A stretch of 64,000 nucleotides of DNA from Curtobacterium sp. MCJR17_055 (lineage in GTDB: Bacteria; Actinomycetota; Actinomycetes; Actinomycetales; Microbacteriaceae), in NCBI RefSeq assembly GCF_003224335.1, contig NZ_QKLF01000001.1, positions 682,001-746,000 on the forward strand, read 5' to 3'. Both the position numbers and the translations under genes were made by a program. The notes beneath the pieces are model-generated. The model saw only the letters and a program-made list of their open reading frames with translations, was not told the DNA's origin and ran no database searches. The stretch's first letter is position 1, and every line of letters begins with the position of its first letter. Below, one piece after another: positions 1-6,528 of the stretch.

Positions 1-358
1 TCTCCGCCGTCGGCACGTACGGGGTCCGGTAGACCCGCGCGTCCTCGACCTTGCCCACCCCGGCGGCCTCGAGCACGTCGTCCTGCCGCTGGACGGACTC
101 GACGGCGGTGGCGGGCAGCGGCACCTGCTCCGCGAACGACTCCGCCTGCGTGACCGTCAGGACGTTCGTCCCGAGGGCGTCGAGGACCCGGTCGAGCGCG
201 GCCTTGCTCGAGGACGAGATGCCCACGACCGCGATCATGGCGGCGATCCCGATCGCGATGCCGAGGGCGGAGAGCACGACGCGGGTCGGTCGGGTCCGCA
301 GGCCGAACACCCCGAGCCGGAGCAGGTCCCCCGTGCCGAGCGTGCGTCGGGCGCTCAC
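1..358 (-). CDS. MacB/FtsX-type ABC transporter permease, N-terminal part (cut by window edge)
   Basis: Only the first 119 or so codons are in the window. The GTG start overlaps the TGA stop of the upstream ATPase gene (GTGA), so the two are translationally coupled. The N-terminus has a basic stretch, then a hydrophobic segment around residues 27-48 (VVLSALGIAIGIAAMIAVVG), then the start of an extracytoplasmic domain (DRVLDALGTNVLTV). This is the pattern of MacB-like permeases, which carry one N-terminal helix, a periplasmic MacB domain and three C-terminal helices. In the family such proteins work mechanically with a MacB-type ATPase and an adaptor to export peptides or to signal across the envelope. 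The substrate is unknown; the remaining domains are outside the window. Confidence 0.88.
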   Translation of the reverse strand, partial: MSARRTLGTGDLLRLGVFGLRTRPTRVVLSALGIAIGIAAMIAVVGISSSSKAALDRVLDALGTNVLTVTQAESFAEQVPLPATAVESVQRQDDVLEAAGVGKVEDARVYRTPYVPTAE

Positions 359-1191
359 CGCGCGGCCTCGGTGGAGACGGCCGGGACCGCGCCGATCCCC
401 GCTGCGAGGCGCGCTGCGTCGCTCCTGCTGTCGTCCTCGATCCGGCCGTCCCGCATGCGCACCTGTCGGGGCAGCGACGCGGCGAGTTCCAGGTCGTGGG
501 TGATGACGAGCACCGTGGTGCCGGCCGCGTGCAGTTCGCGGAGCACACCGAGGATCGCCGCCCCCGCCACGGTGTCGAGCGCGCCGGTGGGTTCGTCGGC
601 GAGCAGCACGGTGGGCTCGCCGACGATCGCGCGGGCGATGGCGACGCGTTGCTTCTCGCCGCCGGAGAGCTGGTGCGGCCGGTGGTCGACCCGGTGCCCG
701 AGTCCGACGCGCTCGAGTGCTGCCACTGCCCGTTCGAGGCGCTCGTGCCGCGGCGTCCCCGTGTAGAGCAGTCCGTCCGCGACGTTCTCGGTCGCCGTGG
801 CCCCCGCCTGCAGGTGGAAGTGCTGGAACACGAACCCGATGTGCTCGGCGCGGAGGGCGGAGAGCGCGTCGTCGGACAGCGACCCGACGTCCGCGCCCGC
901 GATCGTCACCGTCCCGGTCGTGGGCCGGTCGAGCGTGCCGATGGTGTTGAGCATGGTCGACTTGCCCGACCCGGAGGGGCCGACGACGGCGACGAGCTCC
1001 CCGCGCCGGACCTCGAGCGAGACCCCGCGCAGGGCCTGCACCTCGCCGTACGACCGGGTGACGTCGGTGAGGACGAGGACGGTGTCCTCCCCCGCGGACC
1101 GCCCTGCTCCCGTGGTCGTGCCGGTCGCGGCGGTCGCGGCGGTCGTGGCGGTCCCGGCGGTGCCCACGGTCCCGGGGGTGCCGGCGGTCAC
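355..1191 (-). CDS. MacB/LolD-type ABC transporter ATP-binding protein
   Basis: 278 residues. Walker A GPSGSGKST at 71-79, Q-loop region QHFHLQAG, signature LSGGEKQRVAIARAI and Walker B VLLADEPTGALD are all present, and the last is typical of the MacB/LolD/FtsE class. The first 30 residues are a Gly/Ala/Thr run made from short GC-rich nucleotide repeats; the ATPase fold begins near residue 38. The GTG start overlaps the stop of the adaptor gene by 4 bases, and its stop overlaps the permease start, so adaptor, ATPase and permease form one coupled unit. It should energise the MacB-like permease downstream. An internal start cannot be excluded because of the low-complexity N-terminus. Confidence 0.92.
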   Translation of the reverse strand: MTAGTPGTVGTAGTATTAATAATGTTTGAGRSAGEDTVLVLTDVTRSYGEVQALRGVSLEVRRGELVAVVGPSGSGKSTMLNTIGTLDRPTTGTVTIAGADVGSLSDDALSALRAEHIGFVFQHFHLQAGATATENVADGLLYTGTPRHERLERAVAALERVGLGHRVDHRPHQLSGGEKQRVAIARAIVGEPTVLLADEPTGALDTVAGAAILGVLRELHAAGTTVLVITHDLELAASLPRQVRMRDGRIEDDSRSDAARLAAGIGAVPAVSTEAAR

Positions 1192-2231
1192 GAGGGCACC
1201 ACCACGCGGGCGCCCTCGGCGACGTCGCCCGTCACCGCGGCACGGCCGTCGGCCACGAACCCGACCTGGACGGGGACGCGCCGGGTGTGACCGCCCTTCC
1301 CCACGACGTCGACGGCGTACCCGGACGAGCCGTGTGCGACCAGCGCCGACACCGGGACCGACAGGACGTCTCGCTCGGTGTGTCCGTCGGCCACGACCTG
1401 TGCGGAGGCTGCGTCGGGCAACTCCCGGTCGCCGGCGTCGAACGACACCGTGACGGTCACGGTCTCCTTGCCGTCGTCCGACTCGGCCGGGACGGTGTCG
1501 ACGACCTCGCCGGCCATCGCATCCCCGCCGCCGTTGACGAGCACCCGGACCGCGGTGCCGACCGCGAAGGGCTCGGCGTCACGCTGTGCGACCGTCGCCG
1601 TGACCACCCGCTTCGTGCTCGTCACCTGCAGGACGTCGCCACCGGCCGGTTGTCCGAGTCGTCCGGGCACGGACGCCACACGGACCGTCCCGTCGACGAA
1701 CGCGATCTGTGCCGCGTCGATCGTGCCGGTGACCTCGAGCCCGCGGTCCCGTTGCCACGCCCGGACGGCAGCGGCGGTCCGCGGACCGAACACGTCGTCC
1801 TCGGCGACGTCGTAGCCGAGCGCCGCGAGGTTCTCGTTGAGCTGCTGGACGTCGGCGCCGTGCAGCCCTCGGGAGAGGGGCCGCCAGAGCGGGGTGGTGC
1901 CGGTGAACGCCCGGACCGGCCGCTCGTCGACGGCGTACAGCGGTTCGTCACGGTGCACGACCTGTCCGGGCCGTGGCAGCCACGTGAGCGTCCCACCGCC
2001 GGCACCCTCCACCGGGGTCGGTGCACCGTACCCGAGGGTGCCGGCGGCCGTCCGGGTCTCGACGAGGTCACCGCGCGTCACCTCCGCTGTCGGCCCGTGG
2101 TGCTCGGCGACGTGCTCGGCGGCCTCGGTCGAGGGTGCGGCGACGAGTGCCCACGTGGCGGTCCCTGCTCCGAGGGCGGCCACCAGGCAGACGGCCGTGG
2201 TCACGGTCCTGGCCCTGCGAGTCATGCTCAT
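1188..2231 (-). CDS. Membrane-anchored efflux adaptor with peptidoglycan-binding domain
   Basis: 347 residues. An N-terminal signal/anchor (TVTTAVCLVAALGAGTATWA) is followed by a beta-rich segment, a PG_binding_1-type domain around residues 110-165 (LHGADVQQLNENLAALGY, DVFGPRTAAAVRAWQRDRGL), and a C-terminal beta-barrel/membrane-proximal region as in HlyD/MacA-like adaptors of actinobacteria. The start was chosen because its ATG overlaps the TGA of the upstream lipoprotein gene (ATGA); longer open-frame extensions look non-coding. It probably links the MacB-type ATPase/permease encoded next to the cell wall. The family is often annotated as peptidoglycan-binding protein or efflux RND periplasmic adaptor; the exact substrate is unknown. 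Confidence 0.85.
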   Translation of the reverse strand: MSMTRRARTVTTAVCLVAALGAGTATWALVAAPSTEAAEHVAEHHGPTAEVTRGDLVETRTAAGTLGYGAPTPVEGAGGGTLTWLPRPGQVVHRDEPLYAVDERPVRAFTGTTPLWRPLSRGLHGADVQQLNENLAALGYDVAEDDVFGPRTAAAVRAWQRDRGLEVTGTIDAAQIAFVDGTVRVASVPGRLGQPAGGDVLQVTSTKRVVTATVAQRDAEPFAVGTAVRVLVNGGGDAMAGEVVDTVPAESDDGKETVTVTVSFDAGDRELPDAASAQVVADGHTERDVLSVPVSALVAHGSSGYAVDVVGKGGHTRRVPVQVGFVADGRAAVTGDVAEGARVVVPS

Positions 2232-2725
2232 CGCCCGGCCTCCGTCCCCACGGCGCCGTACACCTCCGCGTCGCAGTCCTCCGCGACGCGGTCGAACGCG
2301 TCGGTGTCCGACGGCTTCCACCGGCGCTGGTCCTCCGTCCCGTCCGGGTAGTCGGGGAACCCGCCGTCCCGGATGCAGGCCGCCGCCTTCCTCCTCAGCG
2401 CGTCCCAGCCGGGTACCGGCTGGGCAGCGGGCGCGTCGGCGGCACCGCCGGAGCAGGCGTTCAGATCGGCGACCCAGCGGTCCGCGTCGACCCCCGGTGG
2501 GACGCTCACGCGGGCACGGGAGCCCCCGCTCTCGGCGAACTGCGAGTCGTCCACGTCGTGGCCGCGGTCCCGCATGCATGCGCCGACCTCTGCGGCTGAC
2601 GCAGTGGATGCCGAGGGCGTGCCGGTGGCCGGAGGACGGGACTCGTCGTCGGGCGCCGACGAGCACCCGGTGAGCAGCGCCGGCACGAGCAAGGAGGCGA
2701 GCACGGCTCGCGCGTCGATCCGCAT
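2228..2725 (-). CDS. Small secreted lipoprotein, Cys-rich, related to the two lipoproteins upstream
   Basis: 165 residues with a lipoprotein signal peptide and lipobox LTGC (cleavage before Cys 21). The mature part has the same architecture as the next two upstream proteins: a CMRDRGHDV motif, a later DLNACSG segment, an ACIRDGGFPDYPDG motif and a further Cys near the C-terminus, but the sequence is more diverged. The start ATG shares one base with the stop of the upstream gene (TGATG) and the stop overlaps the adaptor start, so it belongs to the same transcript. Paired cysteines outside the cell suggest disulfides. No function is known; location implies a sensor or accessory role for the exporter. 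Confidence 0.8.
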   Translation of the reverse strand: MRIDARAVLASLLVPALLTGCSSAPDDESRPPATGTPSASTASAAEVGACMRDRGHDVDDSQFAESGGSRARVSVPPGVDADRWVADLNACSGGAADAPAAQPVPGWDALRRKAAACIRDGGFPDYPDGTEDQRRWKPSDTDAFDRVAEDCDAEVYGAVGTEAGR

Positions 2726-3240
2726 CAGCCGACCTCCTGCGTCTGCGTGTCCGGTGCGTACTGCTGCATGCACTTCTGCGCCAGTTCCTGGAACGCCGGC
2801 TCGCGGGCGGGCGGGTACCCGTCCGGGTCGAAGGAGATGCCACCGTCCGACCCGTCCTCCGGGAAGTCCGGGTACTCCTCGCGGACGCACGAGGCGACCT
2901 GCTGGTACTGGCGCACCCACTTGTCCTGCTCTGCCGAGTCGGCGCGGTGCACACCCAGGTCCTCCGCACACTCGTCGGCCGCGCTGTGGAAGCGTTCCTG
3001 GTCGACACCCGCGGGCGAGAGGATCGTCCCGGAGCTGACCTGGTCGTCGCTCGGGTCCTCGATGTCGAACCCGGCGGAGCGCATGCAGTCACCCCACTGG
3101 GCTCCGATGCCCGTGCTTGCGTGAGTCGGTCCGGCGGTGGGGTCCGTCGCGCCCGAGCATGCCGTGACGCCGGTCGTCAGCCCGAGGGCGAGCAGACCGG
3201 CGAGGAAGAGTCGTGTCCGTGGTCTCGTGGTCGTCGTCAT
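2725..3240 (-). CDS. Small secreted lipoprotein, downstream copy of a tandem duplication
   Basis: 171 residues. Signal peptide and lipobox VTAC, then a Ser/Thr/Gly linker and a conserved body: CMRSAGFDIEDPSDDQV, SPAGVDQERFHSAADECAEDLGVH, VASCVREEYPDFPE and a C-terminal CMQQYAPDTQTQ segment. These blocks match the gene immediately upstream (3348-3860) closely in order and spacing, so the pair arose by tandem duplication. Start is the ATG in MTTTTRPRTR; the frame upstream is closed off by the duplicated leader. Its leader carries one copy of a 22-bp repeat (3271-3292). Function unknown; the recurring CMRSAGF and DFPE motifs mark a family seen with two-component/MacB modules in actinobacteria. 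Confidence 0.82.
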   Translation of the reverse strand: MTTTTRPRTRLFLAGLLALGLTTGVTACSGATDPTAGPTHASTGIGAQWGDCMRSAGFDIEDPSDDQVSSGTILSPAGVDQERFHSAADECAEDLGVHRADSAEQDKWVRQYQQVASCVREEYPDFPEDGSDGGISFDPDGYPPAREPAFQELAQKCMQQYAPDTQTQEVG

Positions 3241-3270
3241 GCCTCCAGCACAGCGGCCCAGGTGTTGCCG

Positions 3271-3292
3271 CAGCGGTACCGCCGAGGTCACA
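3271..3292. repeat. Copy 1 of a 22-bp direct repeat upstream of duplicated lipoprotein genes
   Basis: Exact 22-bp identity with 3891-3912, 620 bp away, one copy in front of each duplicated lipoprotein gene. It contains the perfect palindrome GCGGTACCGC. Flanking bases have diverged (atcgacgcaacacc versus accgacgaaacacc) while the 22 bases are unchanged, which suggests a retained regulatory site such as a response-regulator box, although simple descent from the duplication is possible. Confidence 0.6.
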
Positions 3293-3347
3293 TCGACGCA
3301 ACACCGTTCCGCGCCGACAGCCCGCCGGAGGGCGTCGTCGACGCGCC

Positions 3348-3860
3348 TCATCCGACGCTCTGCGTCTTCGTGTCGGGCGAGTACTTCCTCGTGCACTCGT
3401 CGGCCCGCTGCTGGAACGCCGGGTCACCGGCGGGCGGGTACTCCTCGCGGTCCCACTCGATCACGCCGGGCCGCTGCTCCGGGAAGTCCGGGTAGGCGTC
3501 ACGGATGCAGGACGCGACCTGGTCGTACTCGCGGATCCACTTCTCCTTCGAGGCGGAGTCGGCCCCGTGCACGCCGAGGTCCTCCGCACACTGGTCGGCC
3601 GCGGACCGGAAGCGGTCCTGGTCGACGCCGGACGGCGACGTGATGGTCCCGGAGCGGATCTGGTCGTCGCTCGGGTCCTCGACGGAGAACCCCGCGGAGC
3701 GCATGCACGCGCCCCACCGGGACCCGAGGCCGGCGTCGGCGTCCGCGGTCCCGGCAGCGGAACTCGGCGCCCCGGTACAGGCGGACAAGCCGGTGACCAA
3801 CCCGAGGGCGAGCAGGCCGGCGAAGAGCGGTCGGGAGGATGATCTCGGTGTCGTCGTCAT
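3348..3860 (-). CDS. Small secreted lipoprotein, upstream copy of a tandem duplication
   Basis: 170 residues. Signal peptide with lipobox LSAC, then CMRSAGFSVEDPSDDQI, SPSGVDQDRFRSAADQCAEDLGVH, VASCIRDAYPDFPE and a terminal CTRKYSPDTKTQSVG. It is the closest relative in the window of the next gene downstream; the repeat unit is about 620 bp and includes the leader. The ATG start lies 47 bases after the histidine kinase stop, so it can be read through from the two-component operon as well as from its own promoter. Extracytoplasmic, membrane-anchored by lipid. Function unknown; a role in sensing or protecting against whatever the downstream MacB-type system handles is inference from context. 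Confidence 0.82.
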   Translation of the reverse strand: MTTTPRSSSRPLFAGLLALGLVTGLSACTGAPSSAAGTADADAGLGSRWGACMRSAGFSVEDPSDDQIRSGTITSPSGVDQDRFRSAADQCAEDLGVHGADSASKEKWIREYDQVASCIRDAYPDFPEQRPGVIEWDREEYPPAGDPAFQQRADECTRKYSPDTKTQSVG

Positions 3861-3890
3861 GCTCCGAGCAGAGCGGTCGGCACGTTGCGG

Positions 3891-3912
3891 CAGCGGTACC
3901 GCCGAGGTCACA
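3891..3912. repeat. Copy 2 of the 22-bp direct repeat; overlaps the histidine kinase stop codon
   Basis: Identical to 3271-3292. This copy runs over the last codons of the kinase gene (stop TGA at 3908-3910) and sits 31 bp upstream of the ATG of the first lipoprotein gene. The overlap with coding sequence means the palindromic core GCGGTACCGC lies between the kinase stop and the lipoprotein start. Confidence 0.6.
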
Positions 3913-5083
3913 CCGACGAAACACCGATGCGCACCACGAGTCCACCGCGGTCACGCGGGTGAACGCCGAGGACCCACCCGTGCGCGCGCACCACGGCCGC
4001 CACGATGGACAACCCGAGCCCGCTGTGCCGCCGACCGGTGGTCGTGCTCGGCGGCTCGGCGGTCGTCCCGCCCCGCCGGAACGGCTCCGTCAACCGGGCG
4101 ACCTCCGTTGCACGGACCTCCGGCCCGTCGTTCTCGACGAGCACCCCGGCAGCGTCGACCGTCACCCGGACGCTCCCGCCCGGCACGTTGTACTCGATCG
4201 CGTTGTCGACGAGGTTCCGCAGCGCCTGCCGCAGGAGCACCGGCTCACCCTGCACCGGGGGCACCCGCCCTGGAGGCCCGCCCTCCGTCCGGCAGGTCAG
4301 CGTCAGGCCGGCGGTCTCCGCCCGGGCGCGGTGTTCCGCGGCCACATCGTCCACGAGCGCCACCAGGTCGACCGCCACGGTCCGCCCGTCCAGTCCCCGG
4401 TCCGCCTCGGCGAGGACGAGCAACGACTCGACGAGGTGCTCGGTCCGCCGGTTCTGCTCGAGCAGCTCCTCCCGCGTGCGGGCCACGTCGGCCGGTCCGG
4501 CGTCGTCCGGCAACCCGATCTGGAGGGCCGCGCGCTGCACGGCGAGCGGCGTCCGGAGCTCGTGCGACGCCTGCGCGACGAACCGCCGCTGGCTCGCGAA
4601 GGCGTCCTCGAGCCGGTCGAGCAGGTCGTCGATCGTGTGCGCGAGCCGCCGGAGTTCGTCGTCCGGGCCGTCGAGCGCGATCCGCTCGTGCAGGGTCGAC
4701 GCCGAGATCCGGCGGGCGGTCGCGGTGATGCGGTCCACGGGCGCGAGCATCCGCCGGCTCACCGCCCACCCGATCCCACCGGCGAGGACGCCCGCGCCGG
4801 TCACCCCGAGCACGGACCACTGCCACTGCAGCCCGGCGACGACCGCCACCACCTGCACGCCACCGCTGCCGTCCAGGGTGACCGCTGTCGCAGGACCGCT
4901 GTCCGGGCGGACCCCGGGGACACCGTCGACATGCCCGGCGCCGGGCTGCCGATCGAGCACCGCACGCTGCAGCGAGGCCTGGGACCCGAGGTTGACGACG
5001 GCGACGGTGCCGGCCGCGAGCGCCATCGCCGTCAGCGCGAACGCGAGGGCCGTCCGCGCCCGGATGCTCCACGTCCGCGTCAC
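3908..5083 (-). CDS. Two-component sensor histidine kinase
   Basis: 391 residues. Two transmembrane segments (about 11-32 and 77-107) flank a short external loop of about 45 residues. Then come a HAMP-like linker (RRMLAPVDRITATARRI), the DHp helix with phospho-acceptor His 174 in QASHELRTPL, an N-box LRNLVDNAIEYN and a G-box HSGLGLSIV. GTG start, overlapping the response-regulator stop (GTGA). It should autophosphorylate and pass phosphate to the regulator encoded just upstream. The short sensor loop fits intramembrane or lipid/antibiotic sensing kinases that often sit beside MacB/BceAB-like ABC systems; the signal itself cannot be read from sequence. Confidence 0.93.
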   Translation of the reverse strand: MTRTWSIRARTALAFALTAMALAAGTVAVVNLGSQASLQRAVLDRQPGAGHVDGVPGVRPDSGPATAVTLDGSGGVQVVAVVAGLQWQWSVLGVTGAGVLAGGIGWAVSRRMLAPVDRITATARRISASTLHERIALDGPDDELRRLAHTIDDLLDRLEDAFASQRRFVAQASHELRTPLAVQRAALQIGLPDDAGPADVARTREELLEQNRRTEHLVESLLVLAEADRGLDGRTVAVDLVALVDDVAAEHRARAETAGLTLTCRTEGGPPGRVPPVQGEPVLLRQALRNLVDNAIEYNVPGGSVRVTVDAAGVLVENDGPEVRATEVARLTEPFRRGGTTAEPPSTTTGRRHSGLGLSIVAAVVRAHGWVLGVHPRDRGGLVVRIGVSSV

Positions 5084-5733
5084 AGCGCGTAGCCCCGCCC
5101 GGGGACGGTCGTGATCGGATCGGGGTCGCCGAGCTTCCGCCGGAGCTTCGACATCGTCACCCGCACCGCCGTGGTGAACGGGTCGACGTTCATGTCCCAG
5201 ACCTTCTCGAGCAACTCCTCTGCGGGGACGACCCGACCGTCCGCGCGCAGCAGTTCCTCGAGGACGCCGAGCTCCTTGCTCGTCAGGTCGAGCGGTCGGC
5301 CGTCCCGGGTGGCCATCCGCCGGTTCGTGTCGACCACGATCCCGCCGCGTTCGAGCACGGGCGCGACGGGCGCGAGGCAGCGCCGACCGAGGGCACGGAC
5401 CCGGGCGACGAGTTCCGGGTACTCGAACGGCTTCGTCAGGTAGTCGTCGGCGCCGATCTCCAGGCCCTGGACCCGGTCGGCCAGCGACGTCGCCGCCGTG
5501 AGCATGAGGATCCTGGTGAGCGAGCCCCGCGCTGCCAACCGACGCGCGACCGCATCGCCGTGCAGGCCCGGGACGTCCCGGTCGAGCACGACGACGTCGT
5601 AGTCGTTGACGCCGAGGAGCTCGTCGGCGGTGTCGCCGCGGTACGCGACGTCGACGGCCATGTCCTGCCGCTGCAACCCCCTCGCGACGAGGTCGGCCAG
5701 CGCCGTTTCGTCGTCCACCACCAACACACGCAC
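5080..5733 (-). CDS. OmpR/PhoB-family response regulator
   Basis: 217 residues. Receiver domain with acidic pair D7/D8, phosphorylatable Asp 51 (VVVLDRDVPGL), Thr 79 and Lys 101 (DDYLTKPFEYPE). The C-terminal winged-helix trans_reg_C domain ends with VRVTMSKLRRKLGDPDPITTVPGRGYAL. GTG start with no Shine-Dalgarno sequence visible; the short upstream gap (42 bp to the next gene) contains GTACCAGTAC at 5745-5754 and an AT-richer stretch, so a leaderless transcript is possible. First gene of the operon that continues through kinase, lipoproteins, adaptor and ABC exporter. Likely targets are its own operon and perhaps the 22-bp repeat sites before the lipoprotein genes (inference). Confidence 0.94.
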   Translation of the reverse strand: MRVLVVDDETALADLVARGLQRQDMAVDVAYRGDTADELLGVNDYDVVVLDRDVPGLHGDAVARRLAARGSLTRILMLTAATSLADRVQGLEIGADDYLTKPFEYPELVARVRALGRRCLAPVAPVLERGGIVVDTNRRMATRDGRPLDLTSKELGVLEELLRADGRVVPAEELLEKVWDMNVDPFTTAVRVTMSKLRRKLGDPDPITTVPGRGYAL

Positions 5734-5775
5734 CGGAACATGATGTACCAGTACGGTATGCGGTGGCTGAGAGTC

Positions 5776-6330
5776 CTACGCGTCGAAGGGGACCTCGCCC
5801 GAGGTGCTGACGCCGCCACGCTGCCGGTAGGACAGGTGCCCACCGAGGTACCCGCCGACCGAGACGGTCGCGAGTCCGATGAACCCCAGCGTCCGCCCGG
5901 CTGCGTGGTTGCCGCGCTTCCGCTGCAGCCACGAGAGGCCGTAGAACGTGATGCCGACCCAGTTCACCGCCTGGTGCACCCAACCCGTGCGCAGCTGCTC
6001 GCGGTTCATCTCCGACCAATCGGTGTAGCCGGCGACGCTCGCGCTCCCGGCGGAGGCGACGCCGAGCCCGACGAGGGTCTTCGCGGCTTTCTCGTTGCCC
6101 TTCCCGCCGACGAGGTCGAGGACGGCCGCGGAGATCCAGGCACCGAGCGGCACCTGCACCATGAGCGGGTGGATCGGGTGCCCGAACGGCACCCCGTGCA
6201 GGATCTGCCGGAGCGCCCGCGGTCGGATGAGGGCGTTGACGACCTTGCGGTCCAGGTCGACGGCCTTGTCGAGCACACTCGCCTGCTCGATGGAATCGGT
6301 CACGCGTCGCAGTGCTGCAATCTCCGGCAT
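5776..6330 (-). CDS. DUF2231 family membrane protein
   Basis: 184 residues. The motif HGVPFGHPIHPLMVQVPLGAW followed by hydrophobic helices (ISAAVLDLVGG, AAKTLVGLGVASAGSASVAGYTDW, VNWVGITFYGLSWL, TLGFIGLATVSVGGYLGGHL) is diagnostic for DUF2231 integral membrane proteins, with four predicted helices and conserved His residues that could bind metal or haem. The start is the ATG in MPEIAALRR; further upstream the frame reads into Arg-rich, non-coding-like sequence. It stands alone between the two-component operon and clpB, on the same strand. Biochemical role unknown; related proteins in actinobacteria sometimes occur beside Rieske or ferredoxin domains. Confidence 0.85.
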   Translation of the reverse strand: MPEIAALRRVTDSIEQASVLDKAVDLDRKVVNALIRPRALRQILHGVPFGHPIHPLMVQVPLGAWISAAVLDLVGGKGNEKAAKTLVGLGVASAGSASVAGYTDWSEMNREQLRTGWVHQAVNWVGITFYGLSWLQRKRGNHAAGRTLGFIGLATVSVGGYLGGHLSYRQRGGVSTSGEVPFDA

Positions 6331-6418
6331 GCCGCCGACGGTAGACCGCCGCCGGGGATCGGGTTCACAGCACGCCGCCACTGTCCGCCAGGCGACACCG
6401 ACGACGGCCGGCACCGCA

Positions 6419-6469
6419 GGACGGGAGGCCCGGCACCGGTCCCTGCGACCGGCACCGGGCCTCCCGTCC
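6419..6469 (-). terminator. clpB terminator hairpin; member of the GGACGGGAGGC palindrome family
   Basis: Left arm GGACGGGAGGCCCGG and right arm CCGGGCCTCCCGTCC pair over 15 bp. Five further pairs form inside (ACCGGT against ACCGG) with a two-base mismatch, and the loop is about 7 bases. It lies 60 bp after the clpB stop. No long T-run follows, as is usual in high-GC actinobacteria. Confidence 0.7.
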
Positions 6470-6528
6470 GTCACCGCGCGGCCGTCACGCCCGCGCCCGC
6501 CGTGGTGCCGTGGTGCGGGCCGGGCCGG

